Shown: positions 1 to 8,990, counted from the stretch's first letter. The stretch is DNA of 64,000 nt from Gracilibacter sp. BRH_c7a (GCA_001516055.1 LOEZ01000067.1:29125-93124), one strand, 5' to 3'. Program-made: numbers and translations. The notes: generated from the sequence alone by a model not told the origin.

Positions 1-372
1 ATTGATTTCACTCTTCGAGATTTACAGGATGACTTAAGACAGAAAGGATACCCTTGGGTTCTAGCCAAAGGATTTCTAAACTCTGCGGTAATCTCGCCCT
101 GGTATCCATTCGAGGGATTGACTGTCTCCAGCGAAAAAGACTTTTCTTTAGTAAAGAATGGGCAAGAAGTTCAGCGTGGCAACATAAAAGATATGATTTT
201 TGATTTGCCTGTGGTTACAGAGTATATAGCCAAACACCTGGGACTGGGAGCGGGAGACATCGTCTTTACAGGAACTCCTGAAGGGGTAGGACCTGTATCA
301 GATGGTGACCAATTCATTTATAATTGGGGAGAAAAACAGATAGGCAGTAGTATTATCAGGCTTTCAATTTGA
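1..372 (+). CDS. Fumarylacetoacetate hydrolase (FAH) family protein, 3' part only
   Basis: The frame is open from base 1 to the TGA at 370, so the window edge cuts off the N-terminal part. About 123 residues remain. They carry the family's C-terminal signatures: DLQDDLRQKGYPWVLAKGF near the start and FTGTPEGVGPVSDGD near the end, which form part of the metal-enolate binding fold. FAH-family enzymes hydrolyse or isomerise acylpyruvate-like or oxo-dioate compounds using Mg2+ or Mn2+, usually late in aromatic or sugar-acid breakdown. A second FAH gene lies 2.2 kb downstream, with an MFS carrier and a GntR regulator between, suggesting a catabolic cluster. The exact substrate cannot be read from the sequence. 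Confidence 0.85.
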   Translation: MDFTLRDLQDDLRQKGYPWVLAKGFLNSAVISPWYPFEGLTVSSEKDFSLVKNGQEVQRGNIKDMIFDLPVVTEYIAKHLGLGAGDIVFTGTPEGVGPVSDGDQFIYNWGEKQIGSSIIRLSI

Positions 373-404
373 TTGAAAGGTTAATAATAAGACTATTGGC
401 ATTA

Positions 405-434
405 CTAAAAACGGGTGTTAAGCCCGTTTTAGTT
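405..434 (+). terminator. Hairpin terminator after the first FAH gene
   Basis: The inverted repeat AAAACGGG (408-415) and CCCGTTTT (423-430) has a 7-base loop and is followed by TTAGTTAATT. It separates the FAH gene from the MFS gene. The U-tract is short. Confidence 0.6.
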
Positions 435-480
435 AATTAAAACATAAGATTAATGGATTTTAGCATATGAGGAAAAAAGA

Positions 481-1635
481 ATGATATATCTAATAGTAAT
501 AGTTTTTCAATGCTTTTATTTAAGTTTTCGTAGTAATACTATGCTTACTACGTTATATGCAATTAATCTAGACGCAAGCACCTTTCAAATAGGGATAATA
601 GTGGGATTAACTTCTTTATTCCCTATGCTTTTATCAATCTATATAGGCCAAGTTTCTGACAGAATTGGTTTTCGCTATCCTTTGATGTTAGGAAGTTTCG
701 GGGTAAGTATTGCATTGCTGCTTCCCTATATCATCAAAGGTGAACTCTATATATTGTTTGTATCTCAGGTAATATTCGGTTTGGCGTTCATCTTGTTATT
801 AGTCAACATACAGAACCTCGTAGGCAAGATAAGTACGATAGAAAATCGTTCCCAGAATTATGCGATATATAGTTTAGGACTCTCTACAGCAAGTTTATTA
901 GGGCCCTTGATAACGGGATTTTCTATTGACCACTTTGGCTATAACAATACTTATTTATTATTATCCTTGTTGGCCGCTGTTCCAGGATGTTTTATTCTCT
1001 TAAATCTACTCAAACTTCCGGAAAGAGTGGCTGTTAACGAAATTACTTCTAATAGCTTTATGGATTTGTTAGTTTCTCGGTCTTTAAGAAAAACATTTAT
1101 CCTCAGTGGAATGATTCTGGCAGGGATAGGAATCTACGAGTTCTACTTCCCCATATATGGTAAACATATAGGTTTTTCGGCATCTATGATTGGGATTATT
1201 CTTAGTGTCAATGCTTCGGCGTTTATTTTAGTGCGTTTATTTATGCCCTTCCTAATCAAAAAATTAACTGAAGAAGGGGTTTTCAGAATATGCTTATTCA
1301 TAGCTGCCGGTGCTTTTATGTTAGTGCCTTTATTTAAAGGTTTTATTTCCTTAGCTATTGTCTCCTTTATTATGGGAATAGGTTTAGGCTGTGGTCAGCC
1401 TTTATCTATCGTAATGGCCTATAATGCTTCTCCGAAGGAGAGGACAGGGGAAGTTCTCGGTATTAGATTAACCGTCAATAAGATAGTTCAGTTTTCTGTT
1501 CCGATCATATTTGGATCAGTAGGCGCAATAGTAGGTTTCTTTCCGGTATTCTGGGCGAATGCTCTGTTGCTTTTTTCAGGTGGATTATTTAGTCGCCTCG
1601 AAAGAACAGAATCACATCAGCAAGAAGAAAGTTAA
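481..1635 (+). CDS. MFS transporter (drug/metabolite:H+ antiporter-like)
   Basis: This is a 384-residue hydrophobic protein with about twelve predicted membrane segments. The motif GQVSDRIGFRYP near residue 57 matches the MFS loop 2-3 signature (GxxxDRxGRR). ATG 481 is preceded by GAGGAAAAAAGA, a usable ribosome site. The length is typical for 12-helix DHA1-type carriers. It sits between two FAH enzymes and beside a divergent GntR regulator, so it may import or export the acid that the cluster handles. That role is inferred; MFS sequence alone does not give the substrate. Confidence 0.82.
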   Translation: MIYLIVIVFQCFYLSFRSNTMLTTLYAINLDASTFQIGIIVGLTSLFPMLLSIYIGQVSDRIGFRYPLMLGSFGVSIALLLPYIIKGELYILFVSQVIFGLAFILLLVNIQNLVGKISTIENRSQNYAIYSLGLSTASLLGPLITGFSIDHFGYNNTYLLLSLLAAVPGCFILLNLLKLPERVAVNEITSNSFMDLLVSRSLRKTFILSGMILAGIGIYEFYFPIYGKHIGFSASMIGIILSVNASAFILVRLFMPFLIKKLTEEGVFRICLFIAAGAFMLVPLFKGFISLAIVSFIMGIGLGCGQPLSIVMAYNASPKERTGEVLGIRLTVNKIVQFSVPIIFGSVGAIVGFFPVFWANALLLFSGGLFSRLERTESHQQEES

Positions 1636-1669
1636 TTATAGTTACATAAGTAGTTTATTAGAAATAGAT

Positions 1670-1702
1670 AAAAGCCTGTCGATTTTTTATCAACAGGCTT
1701 TT
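1670..1702. terminator. Bidirectional terminator between convergent MFS and GntR genes
   Basis: The stem AAAAGCCTGT (1670-1679) pairs with ACAGGCTTTT (1693-1702), with one C-A mismatch and an inner GAT/ATC pairing. There are A/T runs on both sides. It lies between the convergent stop codons. Confidence 0.75.
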
Positions 1703-1737
1703 CACATCATCGAATTACCTATATTGAAGTTGTAATA

Positions 1738-2454
1738 TTACAAGCGTTTGCTCCAATATTCTTCCAAGTCTTCGAGAGCACTTAAGATATGCTCTTTAAT
1801 AATCTTTTCAGTTTTTTCTCCATCGCGGTTTTTTATCGCCTCAAAGATAGCTTTATGCTCTTTAACCGATAGAGGAGCACGATCAGCAAGAAAACTAAGA
1901 CTTGCATGAAAGAACCCGTTCCATAACTGAACAATCATGCGATAGAGTCGAGGGGAATTCGCCGCTGCATAGAGTGTCTGATGAAAGTCTGTATTCAGTA
2001 AAGATAACTGCGCTATTTCGTTATTTGCCAGGCTTTTTTCCATCTGTTGGCATAAATTTTCTAACTTATCTATTTCTTCCTGAGTTAGTCTGCTGCAGGC
2101 TAAGTTTCCGGCAGCACCTTCTAAGATGCTTCTAAGATGGTAAATCTCTCTTAAGTCATCTAGTTTTAGTACAGAAACAGTGAAACCTTCATCTGCTTTA
2201 TGTTGTACAAGATTATCCGTTGAAAGACGAACAAGAGCCTCACGAATTACAGCCTTGTCAGCTCCGACTCTTTCTCCAAAATCTGCGATTTCCGTCTCTG
2301 AAAGACGATATCCAGGAGGAAACACTCCTGACAGAATCGCATTGCGCAAGTAGATGTAAACCTCTTCATCTTTTATAGCATTGGGGCTTTTACCCTTGAG
2401 TACATCGACCGTATCTGGAGAGAACTGACCTGTGTACTTTTCTAACAATCCCAT
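1738..2454 (-). CDS. GntR family transcriptional regulator with FCD domain
   Basis: Start chosen at ATG 2454 (MGLLEKYTG), 238 residues, because AAGGGGGT lies seven bases upstream; a further in-frame ATG at 2490 lacks such a site. The N-terminal half is a winged helix (AILSGVFPPGYRLSETEIADFG, then VIREALVRLSTDNLV). The C-terminal half is an all-helical FCD ligand domain with the metal-ligand pattern TDFHQTLYAAANSPRL, then EHKAIFEAI and the C-terminal IIKEHIL. FCD regulators usually sense small organic acids and repress nearby catabolic genes. It is divergent from the second FAH gene, with about 180 bp between, so it probably controls that gene and perhaps the whole cluster. Confidence 0.88.
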   Translation of the reverse strand: MGLLEKYTGQFSPDTVDVLKGKSPNAIKDEEVYIYLRNAILSGVFPPGYRLSETEIADFGERVGADKAVIREALVRLSTDNLVQHKADEGFTVSVLKLDDLREIYHLRSILEGAAGNLACSRLTQEEIDKLENLCQQMEKSLANNEIAQLSLLNTDFHQTLYAAANSPRLYRMIVQLWNGFFHASLSFLADRAPLSVKEHKAIFEAIKNRDGEKTEKIIKEHILSALEDLEEYWSKRL

Positions 2455-2633
2455 TAACCTGACCCCCTTTATACTAATATATTCTATCATGTTTTTTTGT
2501 CACAGTAAAAAGTATTTTACTACAACCATTGATACTTTTTTAATTTTATTATAAAATGTTTATTACTGCTATTAATATATAAAATTTTTCAATCTGAATA
2601 CTTAAAAAAAAAGAATTGTATGGATGTGATAGT

Positions 2634-3515
2634 ATGCGTTTGGCTTCCATTAAATTTCAAGAGGAAGAAATAGTTGCCATTGTAACCAAGGAAGGTGTAA
2701 TACCTGTACGAGCAATCAATGATTCCGGACAGAATTTTGCGGACAATTTATTTGCCTTGATTACCAGTGAACAACTTGATGAACTGCAGAATTGGTGGTC
2801 AACCGAGGGACTTCCAAACATAGACAAATGGTCAAAATATGTTATTCCTTATGATGAAGTAGAATATGCTCCTTTATACCGACATCCACGTAAAATTTGG
2901 GGAATCGGGCTAAACTATTTGGATCATGCCAATGACTTAAAAGAGATAACACCCCAGACAGAACCTGCGAGTTTTATGAAACCTGATACAGCTATTATTG
3001 GGCCTGGTGATACCATTGAGGTTCCTAAACAGTCCAATAGAACAACTGCAGAAGCTGAATTAGGAGTAATCCTCAAAAAACGCTGTTATGGAATCGGTGA
3101 ACAAGAAGTTCCAGAATATATTGCTGGGTATACCTCTATTATAGATATGACTGCAGAAGATATTTTAAAAGAGAATCCTCGCTACCTTACCCGTTCCAAA
3201 AGCTTCAATACTTTCTTCAGTTTCGGACCACACTTTGTGACGTCGGATGAGGTAGATGACTTATTAAATCTTAAAGTAGCCACTGTCATAAATGGTAAAA
3301 TTCATAGAGAGAACATAATCTCCAATATGACCTTTAGACCCGAGACCTTGGTCGCTTTTCATTCGCAAGTAATGACGTTATTACCTGGAGACATAATATC
3401 TACTGGGACTCCCGGGGCAGTAGTAATTAGTGAAGGTGACGTTGTAGAGTGTCATATTGAGGGATTCCCTCCCCTTGTGAATCCAGTTAAGGACTTGAAG
3501 GTTAGCAAAGGCTAA
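2634..3515 (+). CDS. Fumarylacetoacetate hydrolase family protein (second paralogue)
   Basis: Start set at ATG 2634 (MRLASIKFQEEE), 293 residues, behind GGATGTGAT; a TTG at 2616 in the same frame is less likely. The N-terminal cap region precedes the FAH catalytic domain (IWGIGLNYLDHANDLK near residue 90, then FMKPDTAIIGPGDTI, EAELGVIL and a C-terminal STGTPGAVV). The glutamates of EAELGVIL match the usual metal ligands. The family includes 2-oxo-hept-3-ene-1,7-dioate isomerase/decarboxylases, acylpyruvases and ureidoglycolate lyases. It is clearly diverged from the truncated FAH protein at the window start, so the two probably act on different substrates or steps. Likely under the divergent GntR regulator. 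Confidence 0.87.
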   Translation: MRLASIKFQEEEIVAIVTKEGVIPVRAINDSGQNFADNLFALITSEQLDELQNWWSTEGLPNIDKWSKYVIPYDEVEYAPLYRHPRKIWGIGLNYLDHANDLKEITPQTEPASFMKPDTAIIGPGDTIEVPKQSNRTTAEAELGVILKKRCYGIGEQEVPEYIAGYTSIIDMTAEDILKENPRYLTRSKSFNTFFSFGPHFVTSDEVDDLLNLKVATVINGKIHRENIISNMTFRPETLVAFHSQVMTLLPGDIISTGTPGAVVISEGDVVECHIEGFPPLVNPVKDLKVSKG

Positions 3516-3568
3516 AGAACCCTAAAGATTGCCTTTAATAACCTTGGATAATAAATTATTAGTAAAAC

Positions 3569-3608
3569 AATACAAGCAAGCGTATTATATGCCTGCTTGT
3601 ATTTCTTT
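3569..3608 (+). terminator. Hairpin after the second FAH gene
   Basis: AATACAAGCA (from 3569) pairs with TGCTTGTATT (3594-3603) around an AT-rich loop. Only TCTTTAG follows, so termination may be partial and transcription could continue into the Gate-domain gene. Confidence 0.5.
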
Positions 3609-3642
3609 AGTGAATATCTAATAGCTGAAAGAAGGAAAAGTC

Positions 3643-4587
3643 TTGAATAAAATAACATTAGACACCTTGAAAAAGGGTATTTTCAAAGGCTTGGAAACTA
3701 CATGGACTTTGGGTAAAATAATATTTCCAATTACCTTTATAGTTAGTATTTTGAAATATACTCCAGTCATAGATTTTTTAAGTAAAGCCTTACAGCCAAT
3801 AATGGGGGTCTTTGGTCTCTCGGGAGAATCGGCAATTATTTTAGTCTTGGGCAATATCCTTAACCTTTATGCCGGTATTGGAGCAATGCTTACTATGGAT
3901 CTGGCACTCAAGGAAGTATATATCCTTTCTATTATGCTTAGCCTTTCACATAATATTATTATAGAGACGGCTATTACCACTAGAATTGGTGTTAGTCCCT
4001 GGATAGTAGGGTCTATTCGTCTAGGCATGGCATTTTTATTTGCCTTCTTTATTAACTTATTTTGGAAGGGTGGTCAAGAAAAAGCACAATATCTATTGAA
4101 CCCGCCTGATACTGAAGTATTGACTTCCTGGCCGGAAATTGTGCTTAATGCCGGGCAGACTGCAGCTATGGGTATTATTCAAATAATTGTCATTGTGATA
4201 CCGGTAATGCTCTTTATACAAATATTAAAGGATGTTGATATTCTTCCTTTATTGGCGAGAATGATGAGTCCCCTAACTCGTCTCATAGGGGTAAGTGAAA
4301 AAACCGGCGTTACTTTATTGGCAGGTCTTTTGTTTGGAATCGCTTACGGTGCGGGGGTAATTATTCAGACAGCTAGGGAAGAGAACCTATCTAAGAAAGA
4401 TATCTATCTCGTTAGTATCTTTCTTGTAAGTTGTCATGCAGTTATCGAAGATACCCTTATATTCGCTCCCTTAGGGGTAAATGTAATATATTTACTACTG
4501 GTAAGGGTTGCCTTAGCACTTATCTTAACCGTTGTCACAGCAAGTTTTTGGAGAAAAGTCGAAAGCCGTACAACAGCGATAGAGTAA
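3643..4587 (+). CDS. Nucleoside-recognition (Gate) domain membrane protein
   Basis: A 314-residue polytopic membrane protein starting at TTG 3643 behind AGAAGGA. Two related halves are visible, each with the Gate-type pattern (LGNILNLYAGIGAML in the first half; LFGIAYGAGVIIQ in the second, both followed by an S-x-S/C-H-N/A-V/I-I-E segment: SLSHNIIIET and SCHAVIEDT). Gate domains occur in nucleoside transporters (NupC), spore maturation proteins SpmA/SpmB and FeoB. The internal duplication with LSHN/SCHA motifs fits the stand-alone, uncharacterised 'nucleoside recognition' family rather than SpmA or SpmB. Its place in the FAH cluster suggests a transport role, but no substrate can be assigned. 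Confidence 0.78.
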   Translation: MNKITLDTLKKGIFKGLETTWTLGKIIFPITFIVSILKYTPVIDFLSKALQPIMGVFGLSGESAIILVLGNILNLYAGIGAMLTMDLALKEVYILSIMLSLSHNIIIETAITTRIGVSPWIVGSIRLGMAFLFAFFINLFWKGGQEKAQYLLNPPDTEVLTSWPEIVLNAGQTAAMGIIQIIVIVIPVMLFIQILKDVDILPLLARMMSPLTRLIGVSEKTGVTLLAGLLFGIAYGAGVIIQTAREENLSKKDIYLVSIFLVSCHAVIEDTLIFAPLGVNVIYLLLVRVALALILTVVTASFWRKVESRTTAIE

Positions 4588-4638
4588 TTGAAAACTTATA
4601 ATTTTATGGGCAAAAAGTGCTGAAACAAACTATGTCTT

Positions 4639-4839
4639 CTAGATAGGCATCTTGATCTCAAAGATGATACTGGCTTTCGTACTAGGATGTTCATCCTCAA
4701 GATACTCATTGAGCTTTTTCTGGAGATTTGCCAATGCTTCCTCTATAGTAATACTTTTAACAGAAATTTTGTATTCATCACATTCCGCCACAAACCAATC
4801 ATTCTCTTTGCGGATAGTGACGGTTACTTTCACTTCCAT
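4639..4839 (-). CDS. Small HicB-like domain protein (orphan)
   Basis: A 66-residue protein resembling the partial RNase H fold of HicB/UPF0150 antitoxins: a short beta hairpin (KVTVTIRKENDWFVAECDEY), then a strand and the helix TIEEALANLQKKLNEYLED. GAGGTG lies upstream of the ATG. No hicA-like toxin frame (a 60-80 residue double-stranded-RNA-binding fold with a catalytic His) adjoins it. It lacks a C-terminal DNA-binding domain, so it is either a free-standing HicB fold or the remnant of a pair. Confidence 0.6.
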   Translation of the reverse strand: MEVKVTVTIRKENDWFVAECDEYKISVKSITIEEALANLQKKLNEYLEDEHPSTKASIIFEIKMPI

Positions 4840-4932
4840 AGTTTTATAACACCTCTGTTTGCTTATACTTCCTTAAATTAATATATGATTACATCTGAGT
4901 TTGGAAACGATAATGCATTTGCTAAATATTGG

Positions 4933-4964
4933 TAAAAAGAGAAGAAGACCATTTTGGTCTTCTC
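4933..4964 (-). terminator. Terminator of the PspC/LiaF-like operon
   Basis: AGAAGACCA (4943-4951) pairs with TGGTCTTCT (4955-4963). On the minus strand the hairpin is followed by TCTTTTT. It lies just beyond the stop codon of the 5009-5920 gene. Confidence 0.75.
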
Positions 4965-5008
4965 ATAGGAGTTACGGAATTATCTAAGCTAAAGAGCTAG
5001 TAAGTAAA

Positions 5009-5920
5009 CTATATCAAATGGAACTTAAGGTTGCCAACACCCATTTTTACGGTCAGGATATATTTATTGCTTTTAGTTTCGAAGTCTGGTGACTCGAAGA
5101 AATCATCCTTCTTCACTAAGCCTAGACTTTCAAGATTATTACTAGATAAGGCAGTATCTAATTTGATTCTTAGGCCGGCATCTTTGGGTAGATATATATC
5201 TAAATTTGAAGCACCCGCGTTAAGATTGATTTCTCCTAGGCTGCTTTTGTCTCCCAAACTAAGCTTAAGATCGGCTGCACCCACATCTAAATCTAATTTA
5301 CTCACTATTAAATCAGTAAGATTAAGATCAGCCTTTGCGGCCCCGAGTTTAAGATTCATTTCCCAGGTAACGTCCTCGTGCAAGTCTAAATAACAAAACA
5401 TATGGTCATACATAGTGTTAAACACATATTCCTGTTTACTAATATCAATTGCTACTTGGCGATCATTATCTTCTAACCTATGGTCGTAATTAAGATCGGG
5501 TATATTACTTTTTAATTGAAGCAGATTATCATCTGTAGAAGATAAACGTATTTCTCCTGCACCGAAGTTGAGGGTTAACCGGCCTTGTTCAGTCTCTGCT
5601 TTCTTGGTTAAATCATAATTATGATTTTCTGTATAACTATTGGGATTCCGATAACCATATTTGGTGGAGTAGCCATTGTTTATCCCAAAAAAAGCATAGA
5701 GTAAAATCACCAAGAAGATTATAAGCCAAACGATTGATTTTACAATATCTTTTTCTTTAAGCAGAATACTCAAGCCGATACCTACGAGTATAAGAGGCCA
5801 TAAAGAACGTAAGGCAAGAAAAAAAGAGCCTATAGAAAAAGTGAATATATTCAAATTACTAAGCAGCCAGAGGATTCCGATAAAAATAATTATGATTCCC
5901 AGTGATATATTCTTTTTCAT
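5009..5920 (-). CDS. LiaF-like membrane protein with C-terminal beta-repeat domain
   Basis: Start set at ATG 5920 (MKKNISLGI), 303 residues, because AAGGAGATG lies directly upstream. The first 90 residues hold three to four membrane helices of the short LiaI/LiaF type (IIIIFIGILWLLSNLNIF, then SLWPLILVGIGLSILL). The rest is a beta-rich repetitive region (GAGEIRLSS, GAAKADLNL, GAADLKLSL, GASNLDIYL, GVGNLKFHL) typical of the toastrack/DUF4097-like C-terminal domain of LiaF. LiaF proteins damp cell-envelope stress two-component systems. It follows the PspC gene with a 4-base gap, so the two are co-transcribed. No sensor kinase or regulator is adjacent. Confidence 0.8.
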   Translation of the reverse strand: MKKNISLGIIIIFIGILWLLSNLNIFTFSIGSFFLALRSLWPLILVGIGLSILLKEKDIVKSIVWLIIFLVILLYAFFGINNGYSTKYGYRNPNSYTENHNYDLTKKAETEQGRLTLNFGAGEIRLSSTDDNLLQLKSNIPDLNYDHRLEDNDRQVAIDISKQEYVFNTMYDHMFCYLDLHEDVTWEMNLKLGAAKADLNLTDLIVSKLDLDVGAADLKLSLGDKSSLGEINLNAGASNLDIYLPKDAGLRIKLDTALSSNNLESLGLVKKDDFFESPDFETKSNKYILTVKMGVGNLKFHLI

Positions 5921-5924
5921 ATAT

Positions 5925-6317
5925 TCATCTCCTTGCGTTATATAATACAAATATACCGATTGCTATTATGGCCAAGGGTACAATAACAGCCATATCAAAC
6001 CATCTGAAGAACACGTCAAACAGAAAAACACTACCGATTATTACTAGTGCGATACCAATTATCTTTTTGTTTTTTTCCTTTTCTTCAGTAGTTTGATGGT
6101 CATTTTCATAGAAATCAGCAGAAGCTACACTAGAACTCTTCTCGGGCATAACAATCCAGCAAATAATATAAGCTATTAGCCCGATACCTCCGGGGAAAGC
6201 TAATAACAGCCAAGCAATCCTAACTATGGTCGGATCGACTTCAAAGTATTCCGCAACACCTCCACACACCCCGGCTATGACTTTATTATTTCTAGAACGA
6301 TATAATTGTTTGTTCAT
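5925..6317 (-). CDS. PspC domain-containing membrane protein
   Basis: A 130-residue protein. The start MNKQLYRSR at 6317 fits GAAGGAGG at the best spacing; an ATG two codons upstream lies too close to it. The PspC domain is clear: KVIAGVCGGVAEYFEVDP (about residues 12-29), then the helix IAWLLLAFPGGIGLIAYIICWIVMP. Two more membrane segments follow after an acidic linker. PspC proteins act in phage-shock or envelope-stress responses. With the downstream LiaF-like gene it forms a two-gene envelope-stress operon. Confidence 0.9.
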   Translation of the reverse strand: MNKQLYRSRNNKVIAGVCGGVAEYFEVDPTIVRIAWLLLAFPGGIGLIAYIICWIVMPEKSSSVASADFYENDHQTTEEKEKNKKIIGIALVIIGSVFLFDVFFRWFDMAVIVPLAIIAIGIFVLYNARR

Positions 6318-6492
6318 GTACATCCTCCTTCAAAATCTTGTTATATTATGTTTCAATATATGTTTTATGTGATAAAAAAACATTACAGGCCGTTTATTTA
6401 GATTATTTATTATCCTAAATATATTATATGAGGTCACCAGCCAATAGTAAAATTAAGAAATCATTAAAAATTTGGGCTTAGTTAAGAAAACA

Positions 6493-6541
6493 AAAAAGCT
6501 GACATTCTAATAATCACTTGAATTAGAATGCCAGCAAAAAG
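6493..6541 (-). terminator. Terminator of the amino-acid ABC transporter operon
   Basis: CATTCTAAT (6504-6512) pairs with ATTAGAATG (6522-6530), extended by GCTG/CAGC with one mismatch. On the minus strand the stem is followed by TTTTTTG. It lies 60 bases beyond the ATPase stop codon. Confidence 0.8.
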
Positions 6542-6601
6542 CATTATCTTAGCAAATTAGGTATTATTATTTGTTACTTATAACCCATAATTAAAGAATA
6601 C

Positions 6602-7363
6602 TCACCTTAATATCTGACCTAAGAAAGCTTGTGTCCGTGGATGTGTAGGATTGCCAAAAACATCCTCAGGTTTCCCTTGTTCGATTATCTCTCCTAGATC
6701 CATGAATATCACCCTATCAGCCACTTCGCGGGCAAAGGCCATTTCATGGGTCACCACTAACATAGTCATATGCTCTTCAGCCAAAGCCTTCATCACTCGA
6801 AGTACTTCTCCTGTAAGTTCGGGATCAAGTGCTGAAGTAGGTTCATCAAAAAGCATGATAGCCGGATTCATAGCTAAAGCTCTTGCTATTGCGACCCTCT
6901 GCTTTTGGCCTCCTGAAAGTTCACAAGGAAAACTGTTTCTTTTGTCCGAAAGGCCTACTTTAGCTAAAAGCTTATCCGCTGTACTTTCTGCTTCTTCTCT
7001 AATAGTTCTATTAACGGTAAGGGGAGCCTCAATAATATTTTCGAGGACACTTTTATGAGGGAAGAGGTTAAAATTCTGGAAGACCATACCCATCTTTTTT
7101 CGAAGGACTCGGATATCCTTTTCAGAAGAGTAGATGCTGACACCTGTATCATCTTGATCTACCATAGACTTACCGTCGATTTCAATACTTCCTTTGTCGA
7201 TGTTTACTAACCGAATAAGACACCTAAGGAGTGTACTCTTACCGGATCCCGAGGGTCCTATAATCGCAACAACTTCTCCTCTGGTTATTTCTAAATTGAT
7301 ATTTTTTAGTACTTCTAGAGCACCAAATTTTTTACTAACATTTTTTATTTTGAGAATATTCAT
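6602..7363 (-). CDS. glnQ: Polar amino-acid ABC transporter ATP-binding protein
   Basis: A 253-residue ATPase with all nucleotide-binding motifs: Walker [10 protein letters not shown] (36-44), Q-loop glutamine near 96, signature LSGGQKQR (149-156), Walker B IMLFDEP (169-175) and the switch histidine at 206. ATG 7363 follows AAGGAG. It powers uptake by the permease and the solute-binding lipoprotein encoded just upstream. The order binding protein-permease-ATPase and the sequence match the GlnQ/HisP type of the polar amino-acid family. The actual amino acid (glutamine, cystine, arginine or other) is not determined, so the symbol is by family resemblance. Confidence 0.92.
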   Translation of the reverse strand: MNILKIKNVSKKFGALEVLKNINLEITRGEVVAIIGPSGSGKSTLLRCLIRLVNIDKGSIEIDGKSMVDQDDTGVSIYSSEKDIRVLRKKMGMVFQNFNLFPHKSVLENIIEAPLTVNRTIREEAESTADKLLAKVGLSDKRNSFPCELSGGQKQRVAIARALAMNPAIMLFDEPTSALDPELTGEVLRVMKALAEEHMTMLVVTHEMAFAREVADRVIFMDLGEIIEQGKPEDVFGNPTHPRTQAFLGQILR

Positions 7364-7407
7364 ATTAGACTCCTTGCGGATTTTATATAGATATACTGAA
7401 GATAAAT

Positions 7408-8058
7408 CTAATCATAATAATAAGAATATTTTTGTTCTAGTCTATTGAAGACGATAGTGAGTATCAAAGTGTTAATTAAGTAAAAGATCCCTGCAATGAT
7501 GAAAGCTGTAATGTTAAAATCTCTGGTTACGATGATTTGAGCTGTTCTTAAAGTATCGAGCAGACCGATACCAAAGACAAGAGCCGTATCTTTAACAAGT
7601 GTTATAACCTCATTGCTTACCGGAGGGAGTACCCTTTTAGCCATCTGGGGCACAATAATTCTTTTCATGGTTTGAGGATAAGTTAGTCCTAGGACATCAG
7701 CACTTTCATATTGTCCCCGATCGATGGACTGAATACCTGACCTGAATATTTCAGCAAAGTAAGCAGCATAGTTTAGGGAAAAAGCAACGATAGCTGCAGT
7801 CATGCTATCAAAGGTTATGCCAAAAGCAGGTAACCCAAAATAGATAAAGAATACTTGAAGCAATAAAGGGGTACCCCGTAAAAGCCATATATATGTTCCT
7901 GAAACATATTGTAACAGGCGTGTTTTCGAAATTCGAGCCAGAGCTATTAGAAGCCCCAGAGGAAGGGAAAGTAACAGGGTGGTAAATAAGAGAGAGTAGG
8001 TTACTTTAAACCCTTTGGTAATTGCAATCGCCGTATTGATAATATAATCGTAATCCAT
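7408..8058 (-). CDS. Polar amino-acid ABC transporter permease
   Basis: A 216-residue membrane protein of the HisM/GlnP type with about five helices. The EAA loop, which contacts the ATPase, reads [21 protein letters not shown] (about 137-157), preceded by the family segment [20 protein letters not shown] 8058 lies behind AGGAGAAT. It follows the binding-protein gene and precedes the ATPase gene. Only one permease is encoded, so a homodimer is expected. Confidence 0.92.
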   Translation of the reverse strand: MDYDYIINTAIAITKGFKVTYSLLFTTLLLSLPLGLLIALARISKTRLLQYVSGTYIWLLRGTPLLLQVFFIYFGLPAFGITFDSMTAAIVAFSLNYAAYFAEIFRSGIQSIDRGQYESADVLGLTYPQTMKRIIVPQMAKRVLPPVSNEVITLVKDTALVFGIGLLDTLRTAQIIVTRDFNITAFIIAGIFYLINTLILTIVFNRLEQKYSYYYD

Positions 8059-8116
8059 TCTATTCTCCTGAGATTATTATAATTGTTTAGCGGATATACC
8101 AGTTTACTGAGAAGAA

Positions 8117-8147
8117 GTTTAGGCTGTTGATAATCAACAGCCTAAAC
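8117..8147 (-). other. Long perfect intercistronic hairpin between binding-protein and permease genes
   Basis: GTTTAGGCTGTTGAT (8117-8131) is the exact inverse of ATCAACAGCCTAAAC (8133-8147). No U-tract follows on the minus strand. It is therefore better read as an RNA-stabilising or processing hairpin that favours binding-protein mRNA over the downstream genes than as a full terminator. Confidence 0.7.
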
Positions 8148-8171
8148 TCTATTTCCATCAACTTAAAGGAA

Positions 8172-8990
8172 TTACTTAAGAACGATATCAGCTCCGAACC
8201 ATTTCTCAGAGATCTCTTTAGCGGAGCCATCTGTGATCATAGTATCGATAGCTTTCTGGAGTTCGGCTCTGAAAGCTTCATCACTCTTGCGTATTCCAAT
8301 ACCAAACTGCTCGTCACCAAAGTTCTCTTCGAGAACTTTGTATAAATCAGGTTTTTTAGCTATATAATATCTTCCGACTATTTCATCTACAACTACTGCA
8401 GAAACTCTTCCTGCGGCCAGGTCCAGTAAAGCTGCTGTATTATCAGGGAATTCAACCATTCCTTCTAAGGAATTATATGTTGCCTCATCGCTCTTAACAG
8501 CATCTACAGCACTGCTGCCTGCTTGGACAGCAATCTTTTTACCTGCCAAATCGGCTTTAGTGGTTATATCAGCATCTTTTTGTACAACTATGATTTGTCT
8601 GTTTGCCAGGTAAGGCTTAGAGAAGTTAATAGCTTCTTGTCTTTCGGCAGTAATAGTCATACCGTTCCAGACTAAATCAATGTTCTTGTTATTAAGTTCC
8701 ATTATAATTCCTGACCATACAACCGGTTGGAATTTAACTTCAATACCCATTAATTCGGCAGCTCTTTTTGCTAAGTCGATGTCAAACCCTACGATATCAC
8801 CTTTTTCATCTCGGAAGCCCATCGGTGGGAAAGAATCATCCAGCCCGACAGTCATGTACCCCTTGGCTTTAATATCATCCCAAGATGTGTCTCCGGCTGC
8901 AGGTTCAGCAGGTTTTTGAGATGCACAGCCTGTGAAAGCCAAAGCAAGCACAAGAATAATAGTTAGTAATACGACGAAACCCTTCTTCAT
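8172..8990 (-). CDS. Amino-acid ABC transporter substrate-binding lipoprotein
   Basis: Start set at ATG 8990 (MKKGFVVLL), 272 residues; the open frame extends further but AAGGGGAAAAG sits before this ATG. A lipoprotein signal ends at LAFTGC with the modified Cys at 22. The mature part is a family 3 extracellular solute-binding protein (DDSFPPMGFRDEKGDIVGFDIDL, then NGMTITAERQEAINFSKPY). It binds a polar amino acid outside the membrane and passes it to the permease. A hairpin after the gene probably gives it higher expression than its partners. Confidence 0.92.
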   Translation of the reverse strand: MKKGFVVLLTIILVLALAFTGCASQKPAEPAAGDTSWDDIKAKGYMTVGLDDSFPPMGFRDEKGDIVGFDIDLAKRAAELMGIEVKFQPVVWSGIIMELNNKNIDLVWNGMTITAERQEAINFSKPYLANRQIIVVQKDADITTKADLAGKKIAVQAGSSAVDAVKSDEATYNSLEGMVEFPDNTAALLDLAAGRVSAVVVDEIVGRYYIAKKPDLYKVLEENFGDEQFGIGIRKSDEAFRAELQKAIDTMITDGSAKEISEKWFGADIVLK

